NCBI RefSeq assembly: GCF_029892285.1
Contig: NZ_JARXVM010000001.1
Span: forward strand, 62,001-126,000
Reading direction: 5' to 3'
DNA length: 64,000 nt
From: Rhizobium sp. SG_E_25_P2
GTDB taxonomy: Bacteria; Pseudomonadota; Alphaproteobacteria; Rhizobiales; Rhizobiaceae
Shown: positions 19,126 to 28,202 of the stretch, piece by piece
How the letters are laid out: the number at the start of each line of letters is the position of its first letter
Numbering within the stretch: position 1 is the stretch's first letter
Translations under genes and position numbers: made by a program
The notes under the pieces: model-generated
Database searches by the model: none
Told to the model about the DNA's origin: nothing
Seen by the model: the letters and a program-made list of their open reading frames with translations, nothing else

Positions 19126-20892
19126 ATGAGCCAATCCCATGCCGTCATCAGCGAAGCGCTGCTTCTTCTCGGCGCCGCAGTCGTCTCCGCGCCGCTGTTC
19201 AAGCGGCTGGGCCTGGGCACAGTGCTCGGCTATCTCGCGGCTGGCGTGCTGATCGGCCCCGTGCTCAATCACATCACTGATGGCGAGGAGATCCTCTCCT
19301 TCGCGGAACTCGGGGTGGTGTTCCTGTTGTTCATTATCGGGCTGGAACTGAAGCCGGCGCGATTGTGGCAGATGCGCCGGGATATTTTCGGGCTCGGCAG
19401 CGCCCAGGTCCTGATTTCCGGAGCCATCCTCAGTTCGTTGGTTCATTGGTCCGGCCTGCTTGGCTGGCAAGGCGCTGTCGTCGCCGGATTCGGCCTGGCT
19501 TTGTCCTCGACCGCTTTTGCGCTGCAGATCCTTGAGGAGCGCAGCGATCTCAATACCGCCCATGGGCAACGGGCCTTCTCCATCCTGCTGTTCCAGGACA
19601 TCGCCATCGTGCCGCTCCTGGCGCTGACCAGTTTCATAGCGCCCGACAGCGGCGAAAGCTTCACGGTGACAGGCGCAGCCGTCGCCATCGGCGCGGTGGG
19701 CGCGCTCATTCTCGCCGGACGCTTTCTACTAACACCGTTGTTCCAGATTATCGGCCGCACTGGCGCGCGCGAAGCAATGATCGCGGCGGCTCTGTTCGTG
19801 GTACTGGGCGCCGGCGCCCTGATGGAAATGGCGGGACTGTCGATGGCGATGGGCGCTTTCCTGGCCGGGCTGATGCTGGCGGAATCGTCGTTCCGTCATG
19901 AATTGGAGGCGGATATCGAGCCGTTCCGCGGCATTCTTCTTGGTCTGTTCTTCATGGCTGTCGGCCTGTCGCTCGACTTGAAGGTGGTTCTTGAGAACTG
20001 GCTGGTCATTCTGATCAGCGTGCCCGTGATCATGGGCGTCAAGGCGGCGACGATCTACGCGCTGTGTCGCATTGGCCGCTCTTCCTATGGCGACAGCGCC
20101 CGAATCGGCTTCCTGCTGTCGCAGGGGGGCGAGTTCGGTTTTGTTCTGTTCACCACCGCTGCGGGCGCGGCGGTGTTTCCGCAGAGTTCGGCCTCGCTGC
20201 TCATCGCCATCGTCACCATGACCATGGCGCTGACGCCGTTGGTCGCCGCCCTGCCGAAGCTGCTCATCAGGGCCGAGCGCAGGGAACAACTGGAAGAGGA
20301 CTTCGAAGGCGCCGGCGCGGAAGTGTTCATCATCGGCTTTTCCCGCTTCGCCCAGATTGCTGCGCAGATCCTCCTCGCCGCCGGTCGAGAAGTGACGATC
20401 ATCGATCATTCCGCAGATCGTATTCGCCAGGCGTCGCGTTTCGGTTTCCGGATCTATTTCGGCGACGGCACCCGAAAGGACGTGCTGGTGTCGGCCGGTA
20501 TCGCCAAGGCGAAAATCATCGCCGTCTGCACCCACAATCGCGAATTGACCGACCGCATCGTCGATCTCGTCAAGTCGGAATATCCCGACGCCAAGATCTT
20601 CGTCCGCTCCTATGACCGTGTCCACAGCCTGTCGCTGCTCGCCAAGGGCGTGGATTACGAATTGCGCGAAACGCTCGAATCCGGCCTGCTGTTCGGACAA
20701 AAGACGCTCGAAGCCCTGGGGATGACCGAAGCCGACGCAGCCGACATCAAGGACGACATCCGCAAGCGCGACGAGATGCGGTTGGCCATCCAGGCGCAGG
20801 ACGGCATTTCTGCGGGCCGAGAGATGCTTTATTCGAACTATCCGGTGCAGCCGGAGCCGTTGGTTAAGCCGAAACAGGAACCGGCCGAATGA
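19126..20892 (+). CDS. Kef-type monovalent cation:proton antiporter (CPA2 family)
   Basis: The 588-aa protein is an inner-membrane K+/H+ (or Na+/H+) antiporter of the KefB/KefC type. Residues about 5-385 form the Na/H exchanger domain with some 12 membrane helices. The cytosolic C-terminal RCK/TrkA-N domain (about 405-520) begins VFIIGFSRFAQIAAQIL, a Rossmann strand-turn with a departed GxGxxG. The glutathione regulation known for KefC cannot be assumed. The chosen ATG at 19126 opens the first hydrophobic segment; the frame extends back over pmbA's start region without merit. It is divergent from pmbA across 130 bp. Confidence 0.92.
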   Translation: MSQSHAVISEALLLLGAAVVSAPLFKRLGLGTVLGYLAAGVLIGPVLNHITDGEEILSFAELGVVFLLFIIGLELKPARLWQMRRDIFGLGSAQVLISGAILSSLVHWSGLLGWQGAVVAGFGLALSSTAFALQILEERSDLNTAHGQRAFSILLFQDIAIVPLLALTSFIAPDSGESFTVTGAAVAIGAVGALILAGRFLLTPLFQIIGRTGAREAMIAAALFVVLGAGALMEMAGLSMAMGAFLAGLMLAESSFRHELEADIEPFRGILLGLFFMAVGLSLDLKVVLENWLVILISVPVIMGVKAATIYALCRIGRSSYGDSARIGFLLSQGGEFGFVLFTTAAGAAVFPQSSASLLIAIVTMTMALTPLVAALPKLLIRAERREQLEEDFEGAGAEVFIIGFSRFAQIAAQILLAAGREVTIIDHSADRIRQASRFGFRIYFGDGTRKDVLVSAGIAKAKIIAVCTHNRELTDRIVDLVKSEYPDAKIFVRSYDRVHSLSLLAKGVDYELRETLESGLLFGQKTLEALGMTEADAADIKDDIRKRDEMRLAIQAQDGISAGREMLYSNYPVQPEPLVKPKQEPAE

Positions 20893-21038
20893 ACTGGCGC
20901 TTGATAACCACATGAAATTTTTCAATTTTCATACCGACGCGCCATACCGGATTAAATTCGAATTAATCTTCTTGTGACAATTGTTCAGATCTTGAAATGA
21001 CGATGGGCGTCGGCGCGTGCCGATACCGCGCGGGTTCG

Positions 21039-21058
21039 GATCACCGGCTGGGGTGATC
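21039..21058. other. Hairpin in the intergenic region after the antiporter gene
   Basis: The 242-bp gap 20893-21134 begins AT-rich and ends GC-rich. It holds a perfect 7-bp inverted repeat (GATCACC with GGTGATC, 6-base loop) about 77 bases before the next start codon. It could be an operator or leader structure. Nothing else stands out. Confidence 0.4.
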
Positions 21059-21134
21059 GCTGGAGAACTCGCCGACAGCCCCTTCAGGCGTGGCCAGCAT
21101 GCATCGATGACACCGCCGCCAGCGGGAGCCTGAT

Positions 21135-22769
21135 ATGGACGATGCCGCGTCCTTCGACGCCGTTCTGCAATGTAATCTGCTCGAGATTTTCTGCGAGGGA
21201 CTCGGCGCGGCGTTGTTCGTGACCGACAGACTTGACAACATCGCCTTTGCGAGTGTGCGTTTACTGCATTATTTTCCAATGCCCGAAAGCGCGATAAGGC
21301 CCGGCGGACGCATCAGAGATTTCTACGCGGCGCTCTATGAGGCCGGATGCAGGTTTGGAGCGCAGCAAAGCCTGAAGGACGTCTCGAAAGAGGACTGGAT
21401 CAGCGACCGCGTCGCCACCGGTTGGAAGGAACGCGTCGACAAGATCGAACATGGACCGGGAAACCGCTGGTTCCACATCGTCAGTCGTCGGTTTTCATCA
21501 GGCCTGGGCCTGACCGTGCTGCAGGACGTCACCGAACACAAAAAGAGGGAACGTCTGTGGAACGCGGACAAGGAACGCGTTCGTTTGACGGAGGAAATCC
21601 TTGACGCCCTGCCGATCGGCATCGCGGTGAAGGACCGCAATCTGAATTATGCCGCCGTGAACAGGCGCTTTTGTGAATTTTTCGACCTGAAGCCGGAGCG
21701 CCTGATCGGCAAATCGGTGTGGGAGGTCTTCGAGCCGAAAACCGCGAGCGCGCTCGAAGAAGCGAACTGGCGACTGCTCAGCAGCGGCGATGACCAGAAG
21801 GTGATCATCGAGATCCACAACCAGCAAGACGAGGCGACCCGTATTCTGCATCGCTCGCGGCGGATCGGACGAGCGGGCGGGCATTACATTGTGATGACCT
21901 TCGAGACGGCGCCGGAACCGGAAACCGTCCCCTCCATGTTTGCCGATGCAAGCGCCATTCTCGACAGCGCCCGCGATGGCGGTGGCGGCACGGCGCCGCG
22001 ACCAGGGCAGTCGCTGAGGGTCGTGCTGGCCACGACACGCTCGATCGATGAAGGCCGGTATGTGGCAGGCGCCGCCGACCTCGGCGTCGAACTCTGCATC
22101 GTCAGGTCACCGACGGAACTCAGCAGTTTTTTGCCCGCTTTGGAAAAAGCGGGCATCGGACTCGACCTGATTCTTCTCGACGAAAGCGCTGTTCATTTTG
22201 CGCCGATCGCCGCCATCAGCAAGACGCCTGCGCGCGTCTTGTCGTCGTTAAGCGCGCTGATGAGCGACCTTGCCCTGTTTCTCGCCGCGCGCGAGCGGCG
22301 GCAGGACGATGTGATCGACGCCGCAGCGGCATCCGTCGCTCAACTGGAGCAGCAGATCGACGTGCTCGCCGTGGAGGACCGCGAGGTGAACCGTCTGGCG
22401 CTTGCGCAGATTCTTGACAGTCTGGGGCTCGTTCATGCGCTGGCGGAAACCGGTCAAGCCGCCCTCGCGGTCCTTGCGCAACGACAGGTCGGGCTGGTTC
22501 TGGCTGACACGACCTTGCCCGACATGAGCCTGACGGAATTCATGGACAAGGGGCGCGCGCTGGCCGGCGAAACACCTTTTCTGGCGATGGCTCCGCCTTC
22601 GGCGCACGAAAACACCGAGGATCTGCGCAAGGCGGGTTTTCTGGACGTCGCCGTCAAACCGATCAGTCCGGAGGGCATCGACCAGTTGCTGAAGCGCCAT
22701 TTCCCACCGCGCGGCAAACCGAAAAATCAACCGTTCAATGCCGCAATCCGCGCGCGATCAGCGCGATAA
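21135..22769 (+). CDS. PAS and receiver domain protein lacking a kinase
   Basis: The 544-aa protein has an N-terminal PAS-like segment (about 15-130) and a clear PAS domain (about 150-265, beginning ILDALPIGIAVKDRNLNYAAVNRRF in two parts around AVKDRNLN). A degenerate receiver-like region follows (about 290-390), and then a C-terminal receiver domain (about 412-535). The receiver keeps acidic residues (AVEDREVN), the candidate phospho-acceptor Asp in LADTTLPDM, and the Lys in AVKPI. No HisKA or HATPase motif is present, although this layout resembles a hybrid kinase with the kinase core removed. There is no membrane segment. It lies 109 bp upstream of the GGDEF-EAL gene and may feed a c-di-GMP output (inference). 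Confidence 0.75.
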   Translation: MDDAASFDAVLQCNLLEIFCEGLGAALFVTDRLDNIAFASVRLLHYFPMPESAIRPGGRIRDFYAALYEAGCRFGAQQSLKDVSKEDWISDRVATGWKERVDKIEHGPGNRWFHIVSRRFSSGLGLTVLQDVTEHKKRERLWNADKERVRLTEEILDALPIGIAVKDRNLNYAAVNRRFCEFFDLKPERLIGKSVWEVFEPKTASALEEANWRLLSSGDDQKVIIEIHNQQDEATRILHRSRRIGRAGGHYIVMTFETAPEPETVPSMFADASAILDSARDGGGGTAPRPGQSLRVVLATTRSIDEGRYVAGAADLGVELCIVRSPTELSSFLPALEKAGIGLDLILLDESAVHFAPIAAISKTPARVLSSLSALMSDLALFLAARERRQDDVIDAAAASVAQLEQQIDVLAVEDREVNRLALAQILDSLGLVHALAETGQAALAVLAQRQVGLVLADTTLPDMSLTEFMDKGRALAGETPFLAMAPPSAHENTEDLRKAGFLDVAVKPISPEGIDQLLKRHFPPRGKPKNQPFNAAIRARSAR

Positions 22770-22878
22770 GCGGCCGAAATTCGCACGAAGGCAAAAATCC
22801 ACACAAAGCCGGAGGTGTTTATTAACACTTCAGCGGCAGTCTCAGCACAACAGGGGCGCATTCAAGCAGGACACACTT

Positions 22879-24249
22879 ATGACCGTTGCTGACACGGGTA
22901 ATTTGCCAGCCAGCCAAAGCGAATTACATCGATTGGCGTTCACCGACGCCCTGACCGGACTCGGAAACAAGTATAGACTTAAAGAAAAACTGCGCCAGTT
23001 GATCATGGAGCGTGCGTCCGACCCTGCTCCTTTTACCGTCGGCATCGCCAATCTGGATGGTTTCAAGCCCATCAACGACCTGTTCGGCCCCTCTGCCGGT
23101 GACCAAATCCTCTGTCAGGTCGCGCATCGACTGAAAGCCTGCATCCCCGACGGCGCAACGGTGGTGCGTTATGAAGGCGACGAGTTCGCATTTCTTCTGC
23201 CCCTCGTTTTTGAACGCCGCAGCGCTGAAAAAATGGGCTCCATGCTCAAGGAGGTCCTGTCGGCGCCCTATGATCTCGGAGAGCGCAATGTCCGACTTTC
23301 CGCATCCTTCGGTTTCGCCATCCATCCCTTCGCCGGCGCGGAATTCGACGACCTGCTGAAAAGCGCTGAGACGGCGCTTTACCGATCGAAGCGGCGTGGA
23401 CGCGGACAGATTACCGTCTATTCAGCCGAGATGGCCGAGCAGATGAAAAGAGCGACGCAGATCGAACAAGCGCTGAGAAACGCCATCATTGCCGATGAGG
23501 TGGATGTTCACTTCCAGCCGATCGTGTCGCTCAAAGACGATTCCGTGCTCGGATTTGAGGCTTTGGCGCGTTGGCAGGACAAGGATCTCGGCTTTGTTTC
23601 ACCAGCAGTCTTCGTGCCGCTCGCCGAAGAACGAGGTTTTATCGACGCGCTGTCTGAAACACTGCTGCGCAAAGCGGCCGAGGCGGCGTTATCCTGGCCG
23701 AAAGAGTTGTTTCTGTCGTTCAACCTCTCCTCCGCACAACTCCTGGATCCGGCCACCGCATTCAACATTCTTGCGGTGATCAATCGTACAGGCCTCGATC
23801 TTCGACGGCTGGAGTTGGAGATCACGGAAACTGCGGTGATGTCCGATCCCGAGACGGCGGACAAGATCATCTCGGAACTCAGGGCTGCGGGCGTGCGCAT
23901 TTCGCTCGACGATTTCGGCACCGGCCAATCGAGTCTCAGCCGCCTCTGCGATTTCAGGTTCGACAAGGTGAAGATCGACCGCGCATTCGTCTCGCGCATG
24001 CTGACCGATTCCGCGTCCGAACATATCGTCAAGGCAATCGTGACCATGTGCCATGGCCTGGAATTGACGGTTGTGGCCGAAGGCATCGAGGACTTCGCCG
24101 AGGCGCTGAAGCTGAAGGGGCTCGGCTGCGACATGGGCCAGGGCTATTTCTATGGCAAGCCCGCGCCGGCCCGCGTCACGTTGGACTATATCGGTCGCCG
24201 CTATTTCGGCGAAGATGGCGACGACCGCAGGCTGGTCAACGGACAATAG
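22879..24249 (+). CDS. GGDEF-EAL dual-domain protein, probable c-di-GMP phosphodiesterase
   Basis: The cytosolic 456-aa protein has a GGDEF domain (about 15-175) followed by an EAL domain (about 195-440). The cyclase motif reads EGDEF at residues 99-103 and there is no RxxD I-site, so cyclase activity is doubtful. The EAL domain keeps its catalytic residues: EAL at 227-229 (GFEALARW), ELEITETAV, DDFGTGQSSL, KIDRAF, VAEGIED and QGYFYGKP. It should therefore cleave c-di-GMP. The ATG at 22879 is the first with domain-length fit; the frame is open back to 22738 over the previous gene's end. Its last 14 bases overlap the end of the convergent LysR gene. Confidence 0.9.
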   Translation: MTVADTGNLPASQSELHRLAFTDALTGLGNKYRLKEKLRQLIMERASDPAPFTVGIANLDGFKPINDLFGPSAGDQILCQVAHRLKACIPDGATVVRYEGDEFAFLLPLVFERRSAEKMGSMLKEVLSAPYDLGERNVRLSASFGFAIHPFAGAEFDDLLKSAETALYRSKRRGRGQITVYSAEMAEQMKRATQIEQALRNAIIADEVDVHFQPIVSLKDDSVLGFEALARWQDKDLGFVSPAVFVPLAEERGFIDALSETLLRKAAEAALSWPKELFLSFNLSSAQLLDPATAFNILAVINRTGLDLRRLELEITETAVMSDPETADKIISELRAAGVRISLDDFGTGQSSLSRLCDFRFDKVKIDRAFVSRMLTDSASEHIVKAIVTMCHGLELTVVAEGIEDFAEALKLKGLGCDMGQGYFYGKPAPARVTLDYIGRRYFGEDGDDRRLVNGQ

Positions 24250-25153
24250 CCCCACCGCTGGCGATCAACCAGTCCTTCACGCGACGCGCGGACGCGCTCA
24301 ATTCGATCCCACGCGGCCAGACGACATAGAAGGCCTGCCCCGTCGCCAGAACATGATCGCCAACCGGAATCAGCGCGCCCGAACGAATCTGCGGATCGAT
24401 GAGATGGCTCCAGCCGAGCGCGATGCCTTCGCCGGCCAGCACCGCCTGGATGACCAGCACGTAATCGTTGATGATCAACGGCCGGTAGGGCTTGGCGTAA
24501 GCGATGCCAGCGCTTTCAAACCATTCGCGCCAGTTGCACGCCTCGCGCACCGGCTCTTCGAGATGAATGAGACGCAGCTTGGGCATGTCGGCAAGCGCGG
24601 GCGAGCCGCCGATGGACTCGATATAGGCAGGGCTCGCCACCGCATTCACCACTTCCGGCGCAAGCATTGCGGCATGATAAGCAGGCCATTGCGACGGCTC
24701 GCCGCCACGGATCCCCAAGGGAATTCCTTCATCTTCGAGATCGAGATCGCGCACCGACGTCTGGATGCGAAGATCGATATCCGGAAGATCTTCCCGCAAC
24801 TTGTTGATGCGCGGCAACATCCACATTGAAGCGAAGGCGGTGGACGCCGCAAGTGTGACATTGGCTTCGCGCCCCTTGGCGCGCAATTGTTCCGCCGATT
24901 TCTGGATGCGGGCAAGCCCGGCTGAAACGTCAGCGTGAAAGCGCGCTCCGGTCTCGCTCAGGCTGACAGCTCGATGGCTGCGGTTGAACAGGGCGGCGCC
25001 CAACTGTGTTTCCAGCGTTCTCACCGCATAGGATACCGCAGCCTGCGTCATGCCAAGCTCCTCGGCGGCGCGCGTGAAATTCTCATGCCGCCCGGCAGCC
25101 TCGAAGACAATGAGCGCGGATGCGGAAGGCAGAAGACGTTTTAAATTTTGCAT
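24236..25153 (-). CDS. LysR-family transcriptional regulator (GcvA-like)
   Basis: The 305-aa protein has an N-terminal winged helix-turn-helix (about 8-65, with FTRAAEELGMTQAAVSYAVRTLE) and a periplasmic-binding-like effector domain. The sequence style (LPSASALIVFEAAGRHENFTRAA) resembles GcvA regulators. It is divergent from the MttB-like methyltransferase gene across 92 bp that contain a small dyad, which makes that gene the likely target. The effector is unknown; a quaternary amine would fit the context (inference). Confidence 0.9.
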   Translation of the reverse strand: MQNLKRLLPSASALIVFEAAGRHENFTRAAEELGMTQAAVSYAVRTLETQLGAALFNRSHRAVSLSETGARFHADVSAGLARIQKSAEQLRAKGREANVTLAASTAFASMWMLPRINKLREDLPDIDLRIQTSVRDLDLEDEGIPLGIRGGEPSQWPAYHAAMLAPEVVNAVASPAYIESIGGSPALADMPKLRLIHLEEPVREACNWREWFESAGIAYAKPYRPLIINDYVLVIQAVLAGEGIALGWSHLIDPQIRSGALIPVGDHVLATGQAFYVVWPRGIELSASARRVKDWLIASGGAIVR

Positions 25154-25160
25154 AAGGCAT

Positions 25161-25173
25161 ACTTATACTAAGT
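25161..25173. promoter_or_regulatory. Dyad between LysR gene and MttB-like gene
   Basis: ACTTA-TAC-TAAGT is a perfect 13-bp dyad, 8 bases from the LysR start codon on the minus side and about 73 bases before the methyltransferase start. LysR regulators usually bind such AT-rich dyads in divergent intergenic regions, so this is a candidate operator. Confidence 0.45.
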
Positions 25174-25245
25174 CACGAAATTTAGGAAGGATACAAAAGC
25201 CGGCGCTCGACCTAAACTCCGCGGATAAACACAGGGAACAGACGC

Positions 25246-26796
25246 ATGAGCCAGCCCGACGCCGTCCTCGATCCGCAAGTCCAGACCAGACGCGAACGCG
25301 GCAAGCGCCGCGATCCGGCCGCCCGTCCGCTCGGCATTCCCTATATCGTTCGAAATATTCCAACCTATGACATCCTCAGCGAGGAATCGCTCTTGCGCAT
25401 CGAGGCGACCGGGGAACGCATCCTTGCCGAGATCGGCATCGAATTCCGCGACGATCCGGAAGCCTTGGAACTCTGGCGTCAGGCGGGCGCGAAAGTCGAC
25501 GGGCTGCGCGTGACTTTTGAACCGAGCATGTTGCTGGAGATCGTCTCCTCGGCTCCGGCAACCTTCACCCAATATGCGCGCAACCCGGCCCGAAATGTCG
25601 AAATAGGCGGCCGCAATGTGGTGTTTTCACCCGCCTATGGCTCGCCTTTCGTGATGGATCTCGATCGCGGCCGGCGCTACGGAACGATCGACGATTTCCG
25701 GAATTTCATCAAACTGGCTTATTCGAGCCCCTGGCTGCACCATTCCGGCGGCACGATCTGCGAGCCGGTCGATCTGCCGGTCAACAAGCGTCATCTCGAC
25801 ATGGTCTACAGCCATATCAAATATTCCGACCGCGCCTTCATGGGGTCGGTAACGGCTGAATCGCGGGCCGAAGAGTCCATCGACATGGCGCGGATCGTGT
25901 TCGGGCGCGATTTCGTCGACCGGCATTGCGTGATCCTCGGCAATGTCAACGTCAACTCGCCGCTGGTCTGGGATGGAACCATGACCAAGGCGCTGCGCGC
26001 CTATGCCCGCGCCAACCAGGCTGCGATCATCGTACCCTTCATTCTCGGCGGCGCGATGGGTCCGGTCACCAACGCGGGAGCGATCGCGCAAGCCTGGGCG
26101 GAAACCTTAGCGGGCTGCGCGCTGACCCAATTGGAGCGACCCGGCGCGCCGGTGATCTTCGGCAACTTCCTGTCGTCAATGTCGCTGCGCTCGGGTTCAC
26201 CCACCTTCGGCACGCCGGAGCCGGCGATCGGCTCGATGGTTGTGGGGCAATTGGCGCGAAGGCTTAAGCTGCCGTTGCGCTGCGCCGGCAATTTCTCCAA
26301 CTCCAAGCTTCCGGACGCGCAGGCGATGCAGGAAGGCGTCATGTCGATGATGTCGGCCGTGCATTGCGGCGCCAATTTCATTCTGCATTCGGCGGGCTTC
26401 CTCGATGGGCTCTTGTCGATGTCCTACGAAAAATTCGTCATGGATATGGACTTCTGCGGCGCGCTGCATTCCTACCTCAAGGGCGTGGAGGTGGATGACA
26501 ATGCCTTAGCGATGGACGCCTTCCAGGAAGTCGGTCCCGGCAGTCATTTTCTCGGCAGCGGCCATACGCTGCGCAACTACCAGACCGCTTTCTGGGACAC
26601 CGAAGTTTCCGACAACGAGCCTTTCGAGAAATGGTCGCAGGAAGGCGGCTCCACCGACATGGCGACGCGGGCCAACAAGCGCTGGAAGCGCATGCTTGAT
26701 GAATACCAGGCGCCGCCACTCGACGAGGCGGTCGACGAGGAATTGCTCGATTTCATGGCGCGCAAGAAGGCCGATACGGCTGACGCCTGGCATTGA
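25246..26796 (+). CDS. Trimethylamine methyltransferase (MttB) family protein, non-pyrrolysine
   Basis: The 516-aa protein belongs to the MttB superfamily of TIM-barrel methyltransferases. Family members transfer a methyl group from a quaternary or tertiary amine to a corrinoid protein. Archaeal MttB contains pyrrolysine at an in-frame amber codon. This gene is one uninterrupted frame, so it belongs to the non-pyrrolysine group that includes glycine betaine methyltransferases. Blocks such as SGGTICEPVDLPVNKRHLD and GGAMGPVTNAGA look typical. No corrinoid protein gene is adjacent. GGGA upstream of the ATG at 25246 supports the start. The substrate may be glycine betaine, proline betaine or carnitine (inference). 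Confidence 0.88.
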   Translation: MSQPDAVLDPQVQTRRERGKRRDPAARPLGIPYIVRNIPTYDILSEESLLRIEATGERILAEIGIEFRDDPEALELWRQAGAKVDGLRVTFEPSMLLEIVSSAPATFTQYARNPARNVEIGGRNVVFSPAYGSPFVMDLDRGRRYGTIDDFRNFIKLAYSSPWLHHSGGTICEPVDLPVNKRHLDMVYSHIKYSDRAFMGSVTAESRAEESIDMARIVFGRDFVDRHCVILGNVNVNSPLVWDGTMTKALRAYARANQAAIIVPFILGGAMGPVTNAGAIAQAWAETLAGCALTQLERPGAPVIFGNFLSSMSLRSGSPTFGTPEPAIGSMVVGQLARRLKLPLRCAGNFSNSKLPDAQAMQEGVMSMMSAVHCGANFILHSAGFLDGLLSMSYEKFVMDMDFCGALHSYLKGVEVDDNALAMDAFQEVGPGSHFLGSGHTLRNYQTAFWDTEVSDNEPFEKWSQEGGSTDMATRANKRWKRMLDEYQAPPLDEAVDEELLDFMARKKADTADAWH

Positions 26797-26928
26797 GGAT
26801 CAGACGGTCGGCGAAGACCAACAAAGTCTTTGCCGACCGGTCACTGACGTTGAAGCTCCATTCAACAATTCTCATGAGATCTGCCGGACAAATCGGGCTA
26901 TGAGGTCTCACCCAATGGAGCCGACCTC

Positions 26929-28095
26929 ATGTCCTTGCTTGAAAGTCTTTCGCCGCAATCACTCGCTGCCCCGGAAAGCGGCATCGTCGAAATCGTCAAT
27001 TACGCCCGCACACGCGATAATTTGATCCCGTTGTGGGTCGGCGAAGGCGACAGCCCGACGCCACAATTCATCGCGGATGCGGCGATCGGGTCACTGAACG
27101 CCGGCCAGACTTTCTACACCTATCAGCGCGGCATTCCGGAATTGCGCCGGGCTCTGTCGGATTACTACGCCCGGCATTTCAACAAGCGGCTGCCGGCCGA
27201 GCATTTCTACGTGGTCGGCTCTGGCATGCAGGCGATCAAGCTGGCGATCGAGGCCGTGGTGAAGCCCGGCGACGAAGCGATTTATCTGTCTCCCGCCTGG
27301 CCCAATTTTGCCGCCGCCCTTGAAATCTCCGGCGGCAAGGCGGTTCCCGCCGTGCTCAATTTCGTCGACGGCACCTGGAGCATCGATATCGCCAAGGTCG
27401 AGAAGGCGATCACGGCGAAGACCCGGGCGCTATTCATCAACACGCCGTCCAACCCCTGCGGCTGGACCGCGACGCGCGCCGATCTTGAAGCCCTGCTCAC
27501 CCTCGCCCGCGCCCATGATCTCTGGATCATCGCCGACGAGATCTATGCGCTCTATTCCTTTTCCGCCGCGCGGGCGCCGTCGTTTCTCGACGTCATGACC
27601 GAGAGCGACAAGATCCTGTTCGTCAATTCCTTCTCAAAGAACTGGTCGATGACCGGCTGGCGGATCGGCTGGATCGTCGCGCCGCCCGAAACTGGTCAGG
27701 TGTTTGAAAACCTCGTGCAATACGCCACCTCGGGCGTCGCAGAATTCATCCAGCGCGGCGGCGTCGCAGCGCTCGACGAGGGCGACCACATCATCAAAGC
27801 GAATTTCGAAAAGGCCCGAATGTCCCGCGACATTCTCTGTGAGGCGCTGATCGCCACCAACCGTGTCGCCACGCTCAAGCCAGACGGCGCGCTCTACACA
27901 TTCCTGAAAATCGACGGTGTGACAGATTCCAAGAAGGCGGCCTTCGACATCGTCGACAAAGCAGGCGTCGGGCTTGCGCCCGGCGCGGCCTTCGGCCCTG
28001 GCGGCGAGAGCTTCCTGCGCGCCTGCTTCCTCCGCGATCCATCAATCATCTCGCAAGCGGCCGATCGTCTCTCGACCTATATCCGCAGCCTCTGA
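26929..28095 (+). CDS. Pyridoxal phosphate-dependent aminotransferase, class I/II
   Basis: The 388-aa protein is a fold-type I PLP enzyme. The Schiff-base lysine is K237 in NSFSKNWSMTGWRIGW, the Asn/Asp/Tyr cofactor contacts appear as NTPSNPCGW and IADEIYALY, and an arginine for the substrate carboxylate lies near the C terminus (FLRACF). It follows the MttB-like gene by 132 bp on the same strand, so the two may share a catabolic role. The amino donor cannot be told from sequence. Confidence 0.9.
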   Translation: MSLLESLSPQSLAAPESGIVEIVNYARTRDNLIPLWVGEGDSPTPQFIADAAIGSLNAGQTFYTYQRGIPELRRALSDYYARHFNKRLPAEHFYVVGSGMQAIKLAIEAVVKPGDEAIYLSPAWPNFAAALEISGGKAVPAVLNFVDGTWSIDIAKVEKAITAKTRALFINTPSNPCGWTATRADLEALLTLARAHDLWIIADEIYALYSFSAARAPSFLDVMTESDKILFVNSFSKNWSMTGWRIGWIVAPPETGQVFENLVQYATSGVAEFIQRGGVAALDEGDHIIKANFEKARMSRDILCEALIATNRVATLKPDGALYTFLKIDGVTDSKKAAFDIVDKAGVGLAPGAAFGPGGESFLRACFLRDPSIISQAADRLSTYIRSL

Positions 28096-28202
28096 GGTCG
28101 GCCTGTTTGACGGCTGTATCCTCGCAGCTTCGGTATATTCTCTCTTGTGTTCCGCGCCTCATTTTGCGATTTGGGGCGCGGTCGTAATTTCTGGAGAATG
28201 GA

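Noticed and set aside
25246-26796. Pyrrolysine-containing MttB
   Set aside because: The frame has no in-frame amber codon and no pyl genes are near.
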